Shown piece after piece: positions 44,658-54,074 of a stretch of 64,000 nt of DNA (position 1 is the stretch's first letter; each line of letters starts with the position of its first letter). The notes below the pieces were generated by a model. It was given only the letters and a program-made list of their open reading frames with translations. It did no database searches and had not been told where the DNA came from. Source of the stretch: Clostridium carboxidivorans P7 (GTDB taxonomy: Bacteria > Bacillota > Clostridia > Clostridiales > Clostridiaceae); the NCBI RefSeq assembly GCF_001038625.1, contig NZ_CP011803.1, positions 5,208,001 to 5,272,000 on the forward strand, given 5' to 3'. Position numbers and translations under genes: made by a program.

Positions 44658-46538
44658 ATGTCAAAAGTTATAGGAATTGATTTAGGAACAACAAATTCAT
44701 GTGTAGCAGTTATGGAAGGTGGAGAACCAGTAGTTATAACAAACTCAGAAGGAGCAAGAACAACTCCATCAGTAGTTTCATTCCAAGCAAATGGAGAAAG
44801 ATTAGTAGGACAGGTAGCAAAAAGACAGGCAATAACAAATCCTGATAAGACAATAATATCAATAAAGAGACATATGGGAACAAACCATAAAACAAATATA
44901 GATGGAAAAGATTATACTCCACAGGAAATATCAGCAATGGTACTTCAAAAAATAAAAGCAGATGCTGAAGCTTACCTTGGTGAAACAGTTACTCAAGCTG
45001 TTATAACAGTTCCAGCTTATTTTAATGATAGCCAAAGACAGGCAACAAAAGATGCTGGAAAAATAGCAGGACTTGAAGTTTTAAGAATAATAAACGAACC
45101 AACAGCAGCATCACTTGCTTACGGTATGGATAAAATGGATACAAATCAGAAAATATTTGTATATGACTTAGGTGGCGGTACTTTCGATGTATCTATACTA
45201 GAACTTGGTGATGGCGTATTTGAAGTTAAATCTACAAATGGTGATACAAAGCTTGGTGGAGATGACTTTGATGAAAAGATAATGAACTATATAGCAGATA
45301 CATTTAAAGCTGAAAATGGAATAGATTTAAGAACTGACAAAATGGCTGTACAAAGATTAAAGGAAGCTGCTGAAAAAGCTAAAATTGAATTGTCATCATC
45401 AATGCAGACTAGTATAAATCTTCCATTTATAACAGCAGATGCAACTGGTCCAAAGCACATAGATATGACTTTAACTAGAGCTAAATTTAATGAATTAACT
45501 CATGATTTAGTTCAAAGAACAATAGAGCCAATGAAAAAAGCACTTCAAGATGCTGGACTTACAATTAATGATGTAAACAAAGTTATACTTGTTGGTGGAT
45601 CTACAAGAATACCAGCAGTTCAAGAAGCAGTTAAACAATTTACTGGAAAAGAACCTTCAAAGGGAGTTAACCCAGATGAATGTGTTGCAGTAGGAGCTTC
45701 TATTCAAGCAGGAGTTTTAACAGGAGATGTTAAAGATGTATTACTTCTTGATGTTACTCCATTAACACTTGGTATAGAAACTTTAGGAGGAGTTGCTACT
45801 CCATTAATTGAAAGAAATACTACTATACCAACTAAAAAGAGTCAGGTATTCTCAACAGCTGCAGACGGACAGACTTCTGTTGAAATACACGTAGTTCAAG
45901 GTGAAAGACAAATGGCTGGTGACAACAAAACTCTTGGAAGATTTACACTTTCAGGTATAGCTCCAGCACAAAGGGGAGTTCCTCAAATAGAAGTTACTTT
46001 TGATATAGATGCTAATGGTATAGTTAATGTTTCTGCTAAGGATAAAGGAACAGGAAAAGAAGCTAACATTACAATTACTGCTTCTACTAACTTAAATGAT
46101 GATGAAATAGATAAGGCTGTTAAAGATGCAGAAAAATTTGCTGAAGAAGATAAAAAGAGAAAAGAATCAATAGAAGTAAAGAATAATGCTGATCAGGCTG
46201 TTTATCAGACAGAAAAGACATTAAAGGATCTTGGAGATAAAGTATCAGCAGAAGACAAAGCTAATATAGAAGAAAAAGTTAAAGCTGTTAATGCAGTAAA
46301 AGATGGAGAAGATCTAGAAGCTATAAAGAAAGCTACTGAAGATTTAACTCAAGCTTTCTATGCAGTATCATCAAAAATATACCAAGCAGCAAATCCACAA
46401 GGAGCAGCAGGAGCACAAGGTGCAGGATTTGATCCAAACAACATGGGAGGAGCAGCTGGTGCAGGACAAAACAATGCAGGAGCAAAGCATGATGATAATG
46501 TAGTGGATGCAGACTATAAAGTTGAAGATGACAAATAA
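44658..46538 (+). CDS. dnaK: Chaperone DnaK (Hsp70)
   Basis: A 626-residue Hsp70. Nucleotide-binding domain signatures: [33 protein letters not shown] and [17 protein letters not shown]. The substrate-binding domain contains [14 protein letters not shown] and [20 protein letters not shown]. The C-terminus ends with a Gly/Ala/Asn-rich linker and an acidic tail ([12 protein letters not shown]). TTAGGAGGTAAA gives a strong ribosome site before the ATG. The insertion-bearing NBD form (without the loop missing in some Gram-positives) cannot be judged without alignment. Controlled by CIRCE with hrcA, grpE and dnaJ. Confidence 0.98.
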   Translation: MSKVIGIDLGTTNSCVAVMEGGEPVVITNSEGARTTPSVVSFQANGERLVGQVAKRQAITNPDKTIISIKRHMGTNHKTNIDGKDYTPQEISAMVLQKIKADAEAYLGETVTQAVITVPAYFNDSQRQATKDAGKIAGLEVLRIINEPTAASLAYGMDKMDTNQKIFVYDLGGGTFDVSILELGDGVFEVKSTNGDTKLGGDDFDEKIMNYIADTFKAENGIDLRTDKMAVQRLKEAAEKAKIELSSSMQTSINLPFITADATGPKHIDMTLTRAKFNELTHDLVQRTIEPMKKALQDAGLTINDVNKVILVGGSTRIPAVQEAVKQFTGKEPSKGVNPDECVAVGASIQAGVLTGDVKDVLLLDVTPLTLGIETLGGVATPLIERNTTIPTKKSQVFSTAADGQTSVEIHVVQGERQMAGDNKTLGRFTLSGIAPAQRGVPQIEVTFDIDANGIVNVSAKDKGTGKEANITITASTNLNDDEIDKAVKDAEKFAEEDKKRKESIEVKNNADQAVYQTEKTLKDLGDKVSAEDKANIEEKVKAVNAVKDGEDLEAIKKATEDLTQAFYAVSSKIYQAANPQGAAGAQGAGFDPNNMGGAAGAGQNNAGAKHDDNVVDADYKVEDDK

Positions 46539-46586
46539 AAATATTCACTAATTAGACATATATAGTGTATAATATATAGTTGTGAT

Positions 46587-46620
46587 AATTAAGGGAGGAG
46601 TTATACTCTTCCCTTAATTT
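46587..46620 (+). promoter_or_regulatory. Intra-operon hairpin between dnaK and dnaJ
   Basis: AATTAAGGGAGGAG and CTCTTCCCTTAATT form a strong stem with a short loop (TTATA). No T-tract of terminator type follows. It may trim or stabilise the 3' end of dnaK mRNA and lower dnaJ output, as seen for intercistronic hairpins in other dnaK operons. Confidence 0.6.
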
Positions 46621-46676
46621 GAGTAAGAAAAATAATTATAGAATTTTAATATTTATATTAGGTGGTGAAAACAGGG

Positions 46677-47819
46677 ATGGCAAAAAAGGACTATTATGAA
46701 GTACTTGGACTTGAAAAAGGCGCAAGTGAAGATGAAATAAAAAAAGCGTTTAGAAAATCAGCACTAAAATACCATCCAGATAGAAATCCTGGTGATAAGG
46801 AAGCAGAAGAAAAATTTAAAGAGCTAAATGAAGCTTATCAAGTGCTTTCAGATCCACAGAAAAGATCACAATATGATCAATTTGGAACTACGGACTTTAA
46901 TGGAGCTGGTGGATTCGATGGAGGCTTTGGAGGTTTTGATTTTTCAGATCTTGGAGGCTTTGGTGATATATTTGATTCCTTCTTTGGTGGGGGATTTGGT
47001 GGAAATGGAAAAAGAAGAAATGGTCCTGAAAAGGGAGCTGATCTTGAATATAACTTAAATTTGACTTTTGAAGAAGCTGTTTTTGGAGTTGAAAAGCAAG
47101 TAAATATAACAAGAAGTGAAAATTGCGAAAAATGTAATGGAACAGGAGCTAAAGAAGGAACGAGTGCACATACTTGTGATAAATGCGGCGGAACTGGTCA
47201 AATGAGGGTTCAAAGAAATACTCCACTAGGAAGCTTTGTAAGTATGAGTACCTGTGATAAGTGCGGTGGTAAAGGAAAAATAATAACAGACCCTTGCCCA
47301 GAATGTAAGGGAAAGGGAAAAATAAGAAAACAAAGAAAAATAAAAATAAATGTACCAGCAGGTGTAGACACTGGTAATGTAATGCCTATAAGGGGTCAGG
47401 GTGAACACGGAAATAATGGTGGCCCAGCAGGAGATTTGTATATAAATATAAGAGTAATGCCTAGTGATAAGTTTAAGAGAAAAGGCTTTGATATTTATAT
47501 AGATACTCATATAAGCTTTGTAAAAGCTGCTTTAGGTGTAGAATTAACAGTTCCAACTATAGATGGAGATGTTAAGTATGATGTTCCAGCAGGAACTCAA
47601 CCTGGAACTGTGTTTAGATTAAAAGGTAAAGGAGTACCTAGGGTCAATTCTCATGGTAGAGGAGATCAATATGTTAATGTAGTAGTAGATATTCCTAAAA
47701 ATTTAAACCAGAAACAGAAAGAAGCTCTTTATATGTATGCTGAAGCAAGCGGGGAAATGGCAGAAGGAAAACATAATAAAAAATCTTTTATTGACAAGCT
47801 AAAAGATAATTTGAAATAA
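46677..47819 (+). CDS. dnaJ: Chaperone DnaJ (Hsp40)
   Basis: A 380-residue type I J-protein. J domain with HPD in YHPDRNPGD (residue about 33), a Gly/Phe-rich linker (about 75-110), four zinc-binding repeats ([32 protein letters not shown]) and a C-terminal substrate-binding region ([20 protein letters not shown]). It stimulates DnaK ATPase. The ATG at 46677 follows AGGTGGTG by nine bases; the in-frame GTG at 46662 lies inside that site. The gene is closed by the terminator at 47819-47861. Confidence 0.97.
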   Translation: MAKKDYYEVLGLEKGASEDEIKKAFRKSALKYHPDRNPGDKEAEEKFKELNEAYQVLSDPQKRSQYDQFGTTDFNGAGGFDGGFGGFDFSDLGGFGDIFDSFFGGGFGGNGKRRNGPEKGADLEYNLNLTFEEAVFGVEKQVNITRSENCEKCNGTGAKEGTSAHTCDKCGGTGQMRVQRNTPLGSFVSMSTCDKCGGKGKIITDPCPECKGKGKIRKQRKIKINVPAGVDTGNVMPIRGQGEHGNNGGPAGDLYINIRVMPSDKFKRKGFDIYIDTHISFVKAALGVELTVPTIDGDVKYDVPAGTQPGTVFRLKGKGVPRVNSHGRGDQYVNVVVDIPKNLNQKQKEALYMYAEASGEMAEGKHNKKSFIDKLKDNLK

Positions 47820-47861
47820 AAAAACTTTGTTTCTCAAAATTTTGGGAAACAAAGTTTTTTA
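47819..47861 (+). terminator. Rho-independent terminator of the dnaK operon
   Basis: AAAACTTTGTTTC and GAAACAAAGTTTT form a 13-bp stem around a loop of about 12 bases, followed by TTTT. TTGACA at 47862-47867 immediately after it, with a TATAAA 15 bases on, may begin a new promoter for prmA. Confidence 0.92.
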
Positions 47862-47926
47862 TTGACATATTAAGTCTATAATTATAAAGTAGATGTGATA
47901 AAAGATTAATTGTGTGGAGGTTGTTT

Positions 47927-48862
47927 ATGGATAAGGAATGGATAGAAGTATCAATAATTACTAGTAGTGAAGCAGTGGAAGCTGTAACAGGTATATTATA
48001 CAATACTGAAGTTAAAGGGGTTTCAATAGAGGATCCTGAAGATATAGAATTCAAGAAAAAGCACCCGGGAGATTGGGATTATTTTGATGAATCATTATTA
48101 AACGTTAAAGAGGGAGCAATAATTAAAGGTTACTATAAACAAAATGAAAAGCTTGATGGATATTTAAGATATATAAAAGACAGTATTAATGACTTAGAGA
48201 AGTTTGGAATAGATAAAGGAAAAGGTTTGATTACAGTATGCAAAGTAAATGAAGAAGATTGGGAAAATAATTGGAAGAAGTATTATAAACCAACAAAGGT
48301 AGGAAATCGAGTAGTAGTAAAGCCTATATGGGAGGAATATTCTAAAAAGGATGATGAACTAGTTGTAGAGCTTGATCCTGGAATGGCCTTTGGAACAGGT
48401 ACACATGAGACTACAAGAATGTGTATAAAGGCCTTAGAGAAATATGTAAAACCTGAGTCAAAAATATTTGATATAGGAACAGGTTCAGGTATACTTGCTA
48501 TAACAGCTGCAAAGCTTAAAGCAAAAGAGGTTATAGGTGTAGATTTAGACCCTGTAGCAGTAAAATCTGCATCAGAAAATGTTAAATATAATGACGTTGA
48601 TAATATAAAAATACTTCATGGAAATCTTATGGAAGTAGTTCAAGGAAAAGCGGATATAGTTGTAGCTAACATTATTGCTGACGTAATAATATTCTTAACA
48701 GACGGAGTAAAGGACTTTATAGTTCCAGGTGGAAGATTTATATGTTCTGGTATAATACTAGATAGAAAAGATGATGTTGTAAATAAATTAGAAAGTTCAG
48801 GATTTAATATAGAAGAAGTAAATGTTGATGGGGAATGGGTATGTATAGTTGCAAAACTTTAG
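47927..48862 (+). CDS. prmA: Ribosomal protein L11 methyltransferase
   Basis: A 311-residue SAM-dependent methyltransferase that trimethylates L11. The N-terminal substrate-recognition domain ([20 protein letters not shown]) is joined to a Rossmann domain with [48 protein letters not shown] and [12 protein letters not shown]. The ATG at 47927 follows GTGGAGG by six bases. The open frame begins 15 bases earlier at a GTG in the ribosome site. The chain prmA-rsmE-mtaB after dnaJ is conserved in clostridia. Confidence 0.96.
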   Translation: MDKEWIEVSIITSSEAVEAVTGILYNTEVKGVSIEDPEDIEFKKKHPGDWDYFDESLLNVKEGAIIKGYYKQNEKLDGYLRYIKDSINDLEKFGIDKGKGLITVCKVNEEDWENNWKKYYKPTKVGNRVVVKPIWEEYSKKDDELVVELDPGMAFGTGTHETTRMCIKALEKYVKPESKIFDIGTGSGILAITAAKLKAKEVIGVDLDPVAVKSASENVKYNDVDNIKILHGNLMEVVQGKADIVVANIIADVIIFLTDGVKDFIVPGGRFICSGIILDRKDDVVNKLESSGFNIEEVNVDGEWVCIVAKL

Positions 48863-48897
48863 TAGACTTTTGATGTAATTTTAAAAGGTGGTGTATT

Positions 48898-49653
48898 ATG
48901 CATAAGTTCTTTGTTAATAGAAACGATATAAATGATAATGCTGCTATTATCAATGGTGATGATGTAAAACATATATATAAAGTTTTAAGACTCCAAGTTG
49001 GAGACAAAGTTAATATTAATAATTGTGGAGGTGAAGAATTCTTAGGAGAAATAGAAGAAATAAACAAAAAGCAGGTTATTGTGAAATTTATAAAGAAGCT
49101 TCCACTTAACAATGAAAGTAATGTAGAAGTTTATTTATTTCAAGGGTTACCAAAGTCTGCCAAGATGGATTTAATAGTTCAAAAAACTACAGAATTAGGT
49201 GTAAAAGAAGTAACACCTATAGTTACGGAAAGAGTTGTGGTTAAAAATGAACTAGGTGAATTTAAAAAAATAGACAGATGGTGCAGAATTGCTTTAGAAG
49301 CTTGCAAACAAAGTAAAAGAAGTTTAGTGCCTAAGATTAATACCCCAATAGAATTTCAGAGTCTCCTAGAAGTTCTAAAACAAATGGATTTAATTGTAGT
49401 TCCTTATGAAAATGCAGAAGGTTATGGAATAAAAAAAGTTGTAAATAATATAGATAAAGACAGTATAAAAAAAATAGGAATAATAATAGGACCAGAAGGT
49501 GGATTTGAAGAATCAGAAATAGAAGCTTTAGAGAAGTTAGGTGCTCATATAGTTACATTAGGACCTAGAATACTTAGAACAGAAACTGCTGGTTTTGTAT
49601 GTATGTCTTTGCTTATGTATGAATTAGGAGATTTAGGAGGGTTAAAGCCCTAA
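48898..49653 (+). CDS. rsmE: 16S rRNA m3U1498 methyltransferase RsmE
   Basis: A 251-residue SPOUT-class enzyme methylating N3 of U1498 in 16S rRNA. A PUA-like N-terminal domain (NAAIINGDDVKHIYKVLRLQ) is followed by the knotted domain with SAKMDLIVQKTTELGVKEV, GIIIGPEGGFEESEIEAL and LGPRILRTETAGF. AAAAGGTGGTG precedes the ATG, 36 bases after prmA. The stop codon TAA lies in the loop of a small GC-rich hairpin (AAAGCCC TAAAT GGGCTTT). Confidence 0.96.
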   Translation: MHKFFVNRNDINDNAAIINGDDVKHIYKVLRLQVGDKVNINNCGGEEFLGEIEEINKKQVIVKFIKKLPLNNESNVEVYLFQGLPKSAKMDLIVQKTTELGVKEVTPIVTERVVVKNELGEFKKIDRWCRIALEACKQSKRSLVPKINTPIEFQSLLEVLKQMDLIVVPYENAEGYGIKKVVNNIDKDSIKKIGIIIGPEGGFEESEIEALEKLGAHIVTLGPRILRTETAGFVCMSLLMYELGDLGGLKP

Positions 49654-49676
49654 ATGGGCTTTAGCGAGCGGGAGCG
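49642..49676 (+). repeat. Hairpin over the rsmE stop codon plus GCGAGCGGGAGCGAG string
   Basis: AAAGCCC-TAAAT-GGGCTTT is followed directly by AGCGAGCGGGAGCGAG, an unusually GC-rich string for this genome. The rsmE stop codon is in the loop. It resembles a short palindromic repeat fragment inserted at the gene end and has no T-tract. Confidence 0.5.
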
Positions 49677-49723
49677 AGTAATCTTAATTGCTCAGTGTTC
49701 CAACTAAAAGGAGGAATATTTTA

Positions 49724-51034
49724 ATGAAAGTTGCTTTTGCTACTTTAGGCTGTAGAGTTAATAAGTATGAAACAGAAGCTATGGTAGAAAAATTTATAAA
49801 AGATGGCTACGAAGTAGTGCCTTTTGAAGAATATGCAGATGTTTATGTTATAAATACATGTACTGTAACTAATATGGGAGATAAAAAATCTAGACAGATG
49901 ATACATAGAGCCAGAAGAGAAAATGAGGATGCTGTCATATCAGTTGTAGGATGTTATTCACAAATTGCATCAGAAGAAGTATCTCAAATTGATGGAGTAG
50001 ATGTTGTACTTGGAACTAGAAATAAGGGTGAAATAGTTTATTGGGTAAATAGAGTAAGAGAAGAAAGAAAACAAGTAGTAGAAGTTAAAGAAGTAATGAA
50101 AAACAATGCTTTTGAAGAATTGAATATAGAAAGTTATCAAGATAAAACTAGAGCATTCCTAAAAATACAGGATGGCTGTAATAGATTCTGTTCATATTGT
50201 TTAATTCCTTTTGCAAGAGGTGCTGTGTGCAGTAAGCCTCCAGAAAAAATTATAAGTGAAGTTAAAGAACTTGCAGCACATGGATTTAAAGAAATAATTT
50301 TATCAGGAATACATACTGCTTCTTATGGAGTTGATTTAGAAGAGGATTGCAGCTTACTTTCTGTATTGGAACAGATAGATAAAATTCCTGGTATAGAAAG
50401 AGTAAGAATAGGTTCAATAGACCCACAATTCTTTACAGAAGGTGTAATAGAAAGAATAAGTGTTCTTAAAAAGTTATGTCCTCATTTTCATTTATCACTT
50501 CAAAGTGGATGTAATGAAACTTTAAAAAGAATGAATAGAAGGTATACTGCTGGGGAGTATGAAAAAATTGTAGAAGATTTAAGATCTAATATTGATGATG
50601 TATCAATAACTACAGATATTATTGTTGGTTTTCCAGAGGAAACAGAAGAAGAATTTAATACCACTTATGAATTTTTGAAAAGAATAAAATTGTCAAAAAT
50701 TCATGTATTTAAATATAGTCCTAGAAAAGGAACAAAAGCTGCTGAGATGAAAAATTCAGTAGATGGTAATATTAAGGATGAGAGAAGCAGCAAACTTATA
50801 GCTTTAGATAAGGTTATGGAAGAAGAATTTATGAAAAAGTTTTTGGGAAGGAATATGGAGGTTTTATACGAACAAAAATGTAGTAACTCGCAAGATTTGT
50901 ATGAAGGATATACTCCTAACTATATAAAAGTTGTATCAAAGTCTGAAAAAGATATATCAGGAAGTATTAAAAATACTGAAATTGTACAAACTAAAAATGG
51001 AATATTAGAAGGAAACTTACTAAATGATTGTTAA
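49724..51034 (+). CDS. mtaB: MtaB, tRNA t6A37 methylthiotransferase
   Basis: A 436-residue radical-SAM methylthiotransferase converting t6A37 to ms2t6A37 in tRNA. The N-terminal UPF0004 domain (FATLGCRVNKYETEAM, VINTCTVTN, VVGCYSQ) supplies three cysteines for the auxiliary cluster; the radical-SAM motif is CNRFCSYCLIPFARG. A C-terminal TRAM domain follows. The ATG at 49724 is supported by AAAGGAGG nine bases upstream; the longer open frame from 49688 has none. It lies in the usual rsmE-mtaB order. Confidence 0.95.
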   Translation: MKVAFATLGCRVNKYETEAMVEKFIKDGYEVVPFEEYADVYVINTCTVTNMGDKKSRQMIHRARRENEDAVISVVGCYSQIASEEVSQIDGVDVVLGTRNKGEIVYWVNRVREERKQVVEVKEVMKNNAFEELNIESYQDKTRAFLKIQDGCNRFCSYCLIPFARGAVCSKPPEKIISEVKELAAHGFKEIILSGIHTASYGVDLEEDCSLLSVLEQIDKIPGIERVRIGSIDPQFFTEGVIERISVLKKLCPHFHLSLQSGCNETLKRMNRRYTAGEYEKIVEDLRSNIDDVSITTDIIVGFPEETEEEFNTTYEFLKRIKLSKIHVFKYSPRKGTKAAEMKNSVDGNIKDERSSKLIALDKVMEEEFMKKFLGRNMEVLYEQKCSNSQDLYEGYTPNYIKVVSKSEKDISGSIKNTEIVQTKNGILEGNLLNDC

Positions 51035-51210
51035 ATTTAATTTGTTATAGATTATATAATAAATTTGAAAAGAAAAATTTATTTTTTAGAAGGATATTTT
51101 TATTAAATATTGAATATTATCAAGTAAAACTTAATTTTATATTATAAATTTTGCAGTTATATAAATTTTATATTTAATAGTGATCGGATAACTTTAAAGG
51201 AGGTGAAATC

Positions 51211-51555
51211 ATGAAAGATTGTATTTTTTGTAAAATAATAAAGGGTGAAATACCTTGTGAAAAAGTTTATGAAGATGACATAGTGCTAAGCTTTAAAGAT
51301 ATAAGTCCTGGTGCACCATCTCACATATTAATAATACCTAAAAAGCATATAAGCAGCTTAAATGAGTTAACAGATGAAGATTCAAAAATAGTAGCTCATG
51401 TGTTTGTTGTGTTAAAAGAAATAGTTAAAAAGTTAGGTATAGATAAGACAGGATACAGAATCGTTAGTAACTGTGGAGAAGATGGAGGACAGTCAGTGCC
51501 ACATATTCATTTTCATGTATTAGGAGGAAGAAGCCTTCAGTGGCCTCCAGGTTAA
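51211..51555 (+). CDS. hinT: HIT-family nucleotide hydrolase (HinT type)
   Basis: A 114-residue histidine-triad protein. CIFCKIIKGEIPCEKVYED at the start and PHIHFHVLGG at the end are characteristic of the HinT branch, which hydrolyses adenosine phosphoramidates and aminoacyl adenylates. The two N-terminal cysteines of CIFC, with the downstream histidine, may bind zinc. AAAGGAGGTGAAATC is a near-perfect ribosome site. The 176 bases upstream are very AT-rich and hold no gene. Confidence 0.95.
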   Translation: MKDCIFCKIIKGEIPCEKVYEDDIVLSFKDISPGAPSHILIIPKKHISSLNELTDEDSKIVAHVFVVLKEIVKKLGIDKTGYRIVSNCGEDGGQSVPHIHFHVLGGRSLQWPPG

Positions 51556-51571
51556 AATCTCAATGAAATTG

Positions 51572-51601
51572 TTGACAGCTTGTAAATCTATGTTGTATAA
51601 T
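51572..51601 (+). promoter_or_regulatory. Consensus SigA promoter of rpsU-yqeY
   Basis: TTGACA at 51572-51577 and TATAAT at 51596-51601, separated by 18 bases. It is the best vegetative promoter match that I found in the window, consistent with strong expression of ribosomal protein S21. Confidence 0.9.
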
Positions 51602-51681
51602 AAACAATGTGCTATGTAACCTACATTGGCTGTGTTTAATTTTTTTAAATTAGATTGAGCTAGCGGAGGGAGGGATAAAAT

Positions 51682-51858
51682 ATGTCAGAAATAAAAGTTG
51701 GAGAAAATGAAACTATAGAAAGTGCATTAAGAAGATTTAAGAGAAAATGCGCTAGAGCTGGTGTTCTTTCAGAAGTTAGAAAGAGAGAACATTATGAAAA
51801 ACCAAGCGTAAAGAGAAAAAAGAAATCTGAAGCTGCAAGAAAGAGAAAGTTTAAATAG
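51682..51858 (+). CDS. rpsU: 30S ribosomal protein S21
   Basis: A 58-residue, very basic protein: [20 protein letters not shown] at the start and a Lys/Arg-rich tail ([15 protein letters not shown]), a full-length S21. It sits at the 30S platform near the 16S rRNA 3' end. GGAGGGAGGGA precedes the ATG. A consensus promoter lies 80 bases upstream and yqeY follows after 27 bases, so the pair is one operon. This is the usual firmicute rpsU-yqeY arrangement. The gene is short and easily missed by length filters. Confidence 0.97.
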   Translation: MSEIKVGENETIESALRRFKRKCARAGVLSEVRKREHYEKPSVKRKKKSEAARKRKFK

Positions 51859-51885
51859 AATTCTTTGAAAGAAGGTACTAAGTTA

Positions 51886-52332
51886 ATGTCTCTTAAAGAA
51901 AGACTACAAGAAGATTGGAAGCAAGCCTTAAAAGCAAAAGAAAAGTCTAAGGCTGAAACAATAAGTATGGCAAGAGCAGCTGTTTTGCAAGTTGAAAAGA
52001 CAGATGGTAATAAGCTTAGTGATGAGCAGGTTATTGAAGTCTTGGCAAAAGAAGTTAAACAAATGCGTGAAGCTATATTAGAATTTGAAAAAGGAAATAG
52101 GCAGGATTTAGTTGATAAGGCAAATGAGGAAATAGAAATCTTGTTAGGTTACCTTCCTCAGCAGTTAAGCGAAGAGGAGATTTCCGAAATTGTTCGTCAA
52201 GCAGTTGATGAAGTAGGTGCAGGTAGCATTAAGGATATGGGCAAAGTTATGACTTTGATCATGCCTAAAACAAAAGGTAGAGCAGACGGTAAACTTGTAA
52301 GTCAAATTGTAAAGCAATATTTAAATAAATAA
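51886..52332 (+). CDS. yqeY: YqeY/GatB-like domain protein
   Basis: A 148-residue protein of the GatB/YqeY family: MSLKERLQEDWKQALKAKEK, DEQVIEVLAKEVKQMREAI, LLGYLPQQLSEEEI and GSIKDMGKVMTLIMPKTKGR. The fold matches the tRNA-binding tail of GatB, but its role is not firmly known. The ATG at 51886 gives the normal length; GAAGG lies about ten bases upstream. It is transcribed with rpsU and ends in the left side of the terminator at 52330-52361. Confidence 0.94.
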   Translation: MSLKERLQEDWKQALKAKEKSKAETISMARAAVLQVEKTDGNKLSDEQVIEVLAKEVKQMREAILEFEKGNRQDLVDKANEEIEILLGYLPQQLSEEEISEIVRQAVDEVGAGSIKDMGKVMTLIMPKTKGRADGKLVSQIVKQYLNK

Positions 52333-52361
52333 AAGGTTGAGATATTCTCAACCTTTTTTAT
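52330..52361 (+). terminator. Rho-independent terminator after yqeY
   Basis: AAAAGGTTGAG and CTCAACCTTTT with loop ATATT, followed by TTT. A perfect 11-bp stem. Confidence 0.95.
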
Positions 52362-52423
52362 TTTGTCATTTATTAAAAATCTTCTTCATAAATTAGTATG
52401 GAAGTATTTTTAGAGGTGATAAG

Positions 52424-52714
52424 ATGAAGGGAAAGTTTAATAGAACAAAACAAGATATTGCAGACAAGCTAGATTTACCTAGAGACATAATTTTAAATGT
52501 ACCTAAAATTACGGTGACAGGACATAATGAAATAATAATAGAGAATCATAAGGGAATAGTAGTGTTTAATGAAAATGAAGTAAAGATAAATTCAGGTATA
52601 GGATTGATATCTATAAATGGAGTTAATTTTGAAATACTGTTTATGGGGGGAAGTACCATAACAGTAGGTGGAAAATTTAAATCCATAATTTATGAGGCAA
52701 ATGAGCAAGGTTAA
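52424..52714 (+). CDS. yqfC: Sporulation protein YqfC
   Basis: A 96-residue protein of the YqfC family. It begins with KQDIADKLDLPRDIILNVPK, then an all-beta region with VTGHNEIIIENHKGIV and GISLISIN-like (GIGLISINGVNFEI). It is expressed in sporulation in Bacillus (SigE) and needed for normal spore formation; biochemical role unknown. GAGGTGATAAG precedes the ATG. It overlaps yqfD by 23 bases. In most Firmicutes this pair is followed by phoH, which is missing here. Confidence 0.93.
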   Translation: MKGKFNRTKQDIADKLDLPRDIILNVPKITVTGHNEIIIENHKGIVVFNENEVKINSGIGLISINGVNFEILFMGGSTITVGGKFKSIIYEANEQG

Positions 52715-53843
52715 TTTCCAAAAATATAAAAGTGGTATAATAACTATAGAAGCTCGATCTCTTATACCTGAAAAATTTATCAATCTTTTATGGAAAAATG
52801 GCATTAGTGTAAGAAACATTGTAAAAAAAGACATTACTACCCTGAATATAGATATAAGTTTAAAAGATTATATTAAGTTAAAGGATATAGCTAAAAGGAC
52901 AAAAACTAAAGTAAAGATAGTTGAAAGAAGAGGATTTGCATTTTTTTTAATTAAAGTAAAAAGAAGAATTGCTTTTGTAATTGGTATAATATTGTTTGTA
53001 GGTATAATTTATTATTTATCTACATTTGTATGGAGTATAGAAATAAATGTGGATCATAATTTGACACCTTATGAAATAAGACAACAGCTTAAATCTTATG
53101 GCATAAAGCCTGGAATTAATAAGAAAAACATAAATGTTTACGAAGTAGAAGAAAATCTCATGAAAAATAACGGCAATATAATGTGGGTAAAGGCTAGGGT
53201 CGATGGAGCAAAACTTAAAATTTCTGCAATGGAAAGGCAATCACCACCTAATGTAGTAGCTGATGATAAACCATGTAATTTGGTTGCTAAAAAGGATGGT
53301 GAAGTAATAAGAGTATATACTAAAGCAGGAACGTCTGTGGTTAAAAAGGGAGATATGATTAGAAAAGGACAAATTGTAGTAAAGGGAGAACAAGGAAATG
53401 AAAACTCAACTTATGCCGTTCATGCAGTTGGGAATGTAATATGTAGAACCTTTTATGAAGAAATTAAGGATGTAAAAATTGATACTTTAAAAAGAGAACG
53501 TACAGGTAAAGAAGCACAAGATATATATATAAAGTTTAACGGCAAAAAGCTATATTTAAAAAAATCTCCGAATAAATTTGTTAAATATGATAAAATAGAA
53601 GATAAAAGATTATGTGTTAATATTGAAAATTATTATGAAGTAAAAGAAACTACTGTTCATAAGGATCCTCAAAAGGTAATAAATGATACATATGATGAAC
53701 TTTATTCAAATATATGTGCAAACTTAGATAAATCTGTTAAAATTGTAGATAAAATAGTGAGCTATGAGCAGGGAGATTCTTATAGAATGAGGGTATTAGT
53801 TGTAGCTGAAGAAAATGTGGCTTTAGAACAACCAATACAATAA
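52692..53843 (+). CDS. yqfD: Sporulation protein YqfD
   Basis: A 383-residue membrane protein related to stage IV sporulation proteins. A basic cytosolic N-terminal domain (about 1-90) leads to one transmembrane helix (about 95-116, IAFVIGIILFVGIIYYLSTF). An external beta-rich region follows, with YEVEENLMKNNGNIMWVKAR and a lipoyl-like half (LVAKKDGEVIRVYTKAGTSV). The first ATG (52692) and the second (52701) are both possible; neither has a good ribosome site, so translation is probably coupled to yqfC through the 23-base overlap. Confidence 0.93.
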   Translation: MRQMSKVNFQKYKSGIITIEARSLIPEKFINLLWKNGISVRNIVKKDITTLNIDISLKDYIKLKDIAKRTKTKVKIVERRGFAFFLIKVKRRIAFVIGIILFVGIIYYLSTFVWSIEINVDHNLTPYEIRQQLKSYGIKPGINKKNINVYEVEENLMKNNGNIMWVKARVDGAKLKISAMERQSPPNVVADDKPCNLVAKKDGEVIRVYTKAGTSVVKKGDMIRKGQIVVKGEQGNENSTYAVHAVGNVICRTFYEEIKDVKIDTLKRERTGKEAQDIYIKFNGKKLYLKKSPNKFVKYDKIEDKRLCVNIENYYEVKETTVHKDPQKVINDTYDELYSNICANLDKSVKIVDKIVSYEQGDSYRMRVLVVAEENVALEQPIQ

Positions 53844-53905
53844 GAAGTCTTTTATACTTAGGTGGATATAAACTTAAGCAAAAGGTAATAAAATAAAGCT
53901 TAATT

Positions 53906-54001
53906 CAGATTGGGTAAAGAAAAAGTGGTAAAATACCATTTAGGTATTTTAGTCCGGGGTATAACCCGTAAAATGTCATTTAGACATTTTACCCAATTCT
54001 G
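53906..54001 (+). repeat. Tandem hairpins between yqfD and pgpH
   Basis: Two hairpins with 9-bp stems and the same ATTTA loop: TAAAATACC/GGTATTTTA at 53929-53951 and TAAAATGTC/GACATTTTA at 53969-53991. A small GGGGTATAACCC fold lies between them. The flanks CAGATTGGGTAAA (53906-53918) and TTTACCCAATTCTG (53988-54001) are also inverted. No gene is seen in 53844-54074. It may be a mobile palindromic unit or a regulatory RNA structure; it sits where phoH usually lies. Confidence 0.7.
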
Positions 54002-54074
54002 GGTTTGGTTGAATTTATGCAGTATGTAATCTCTGGATAAAATATGGATGCATATTAATGAAAAGGTGGTTAAC

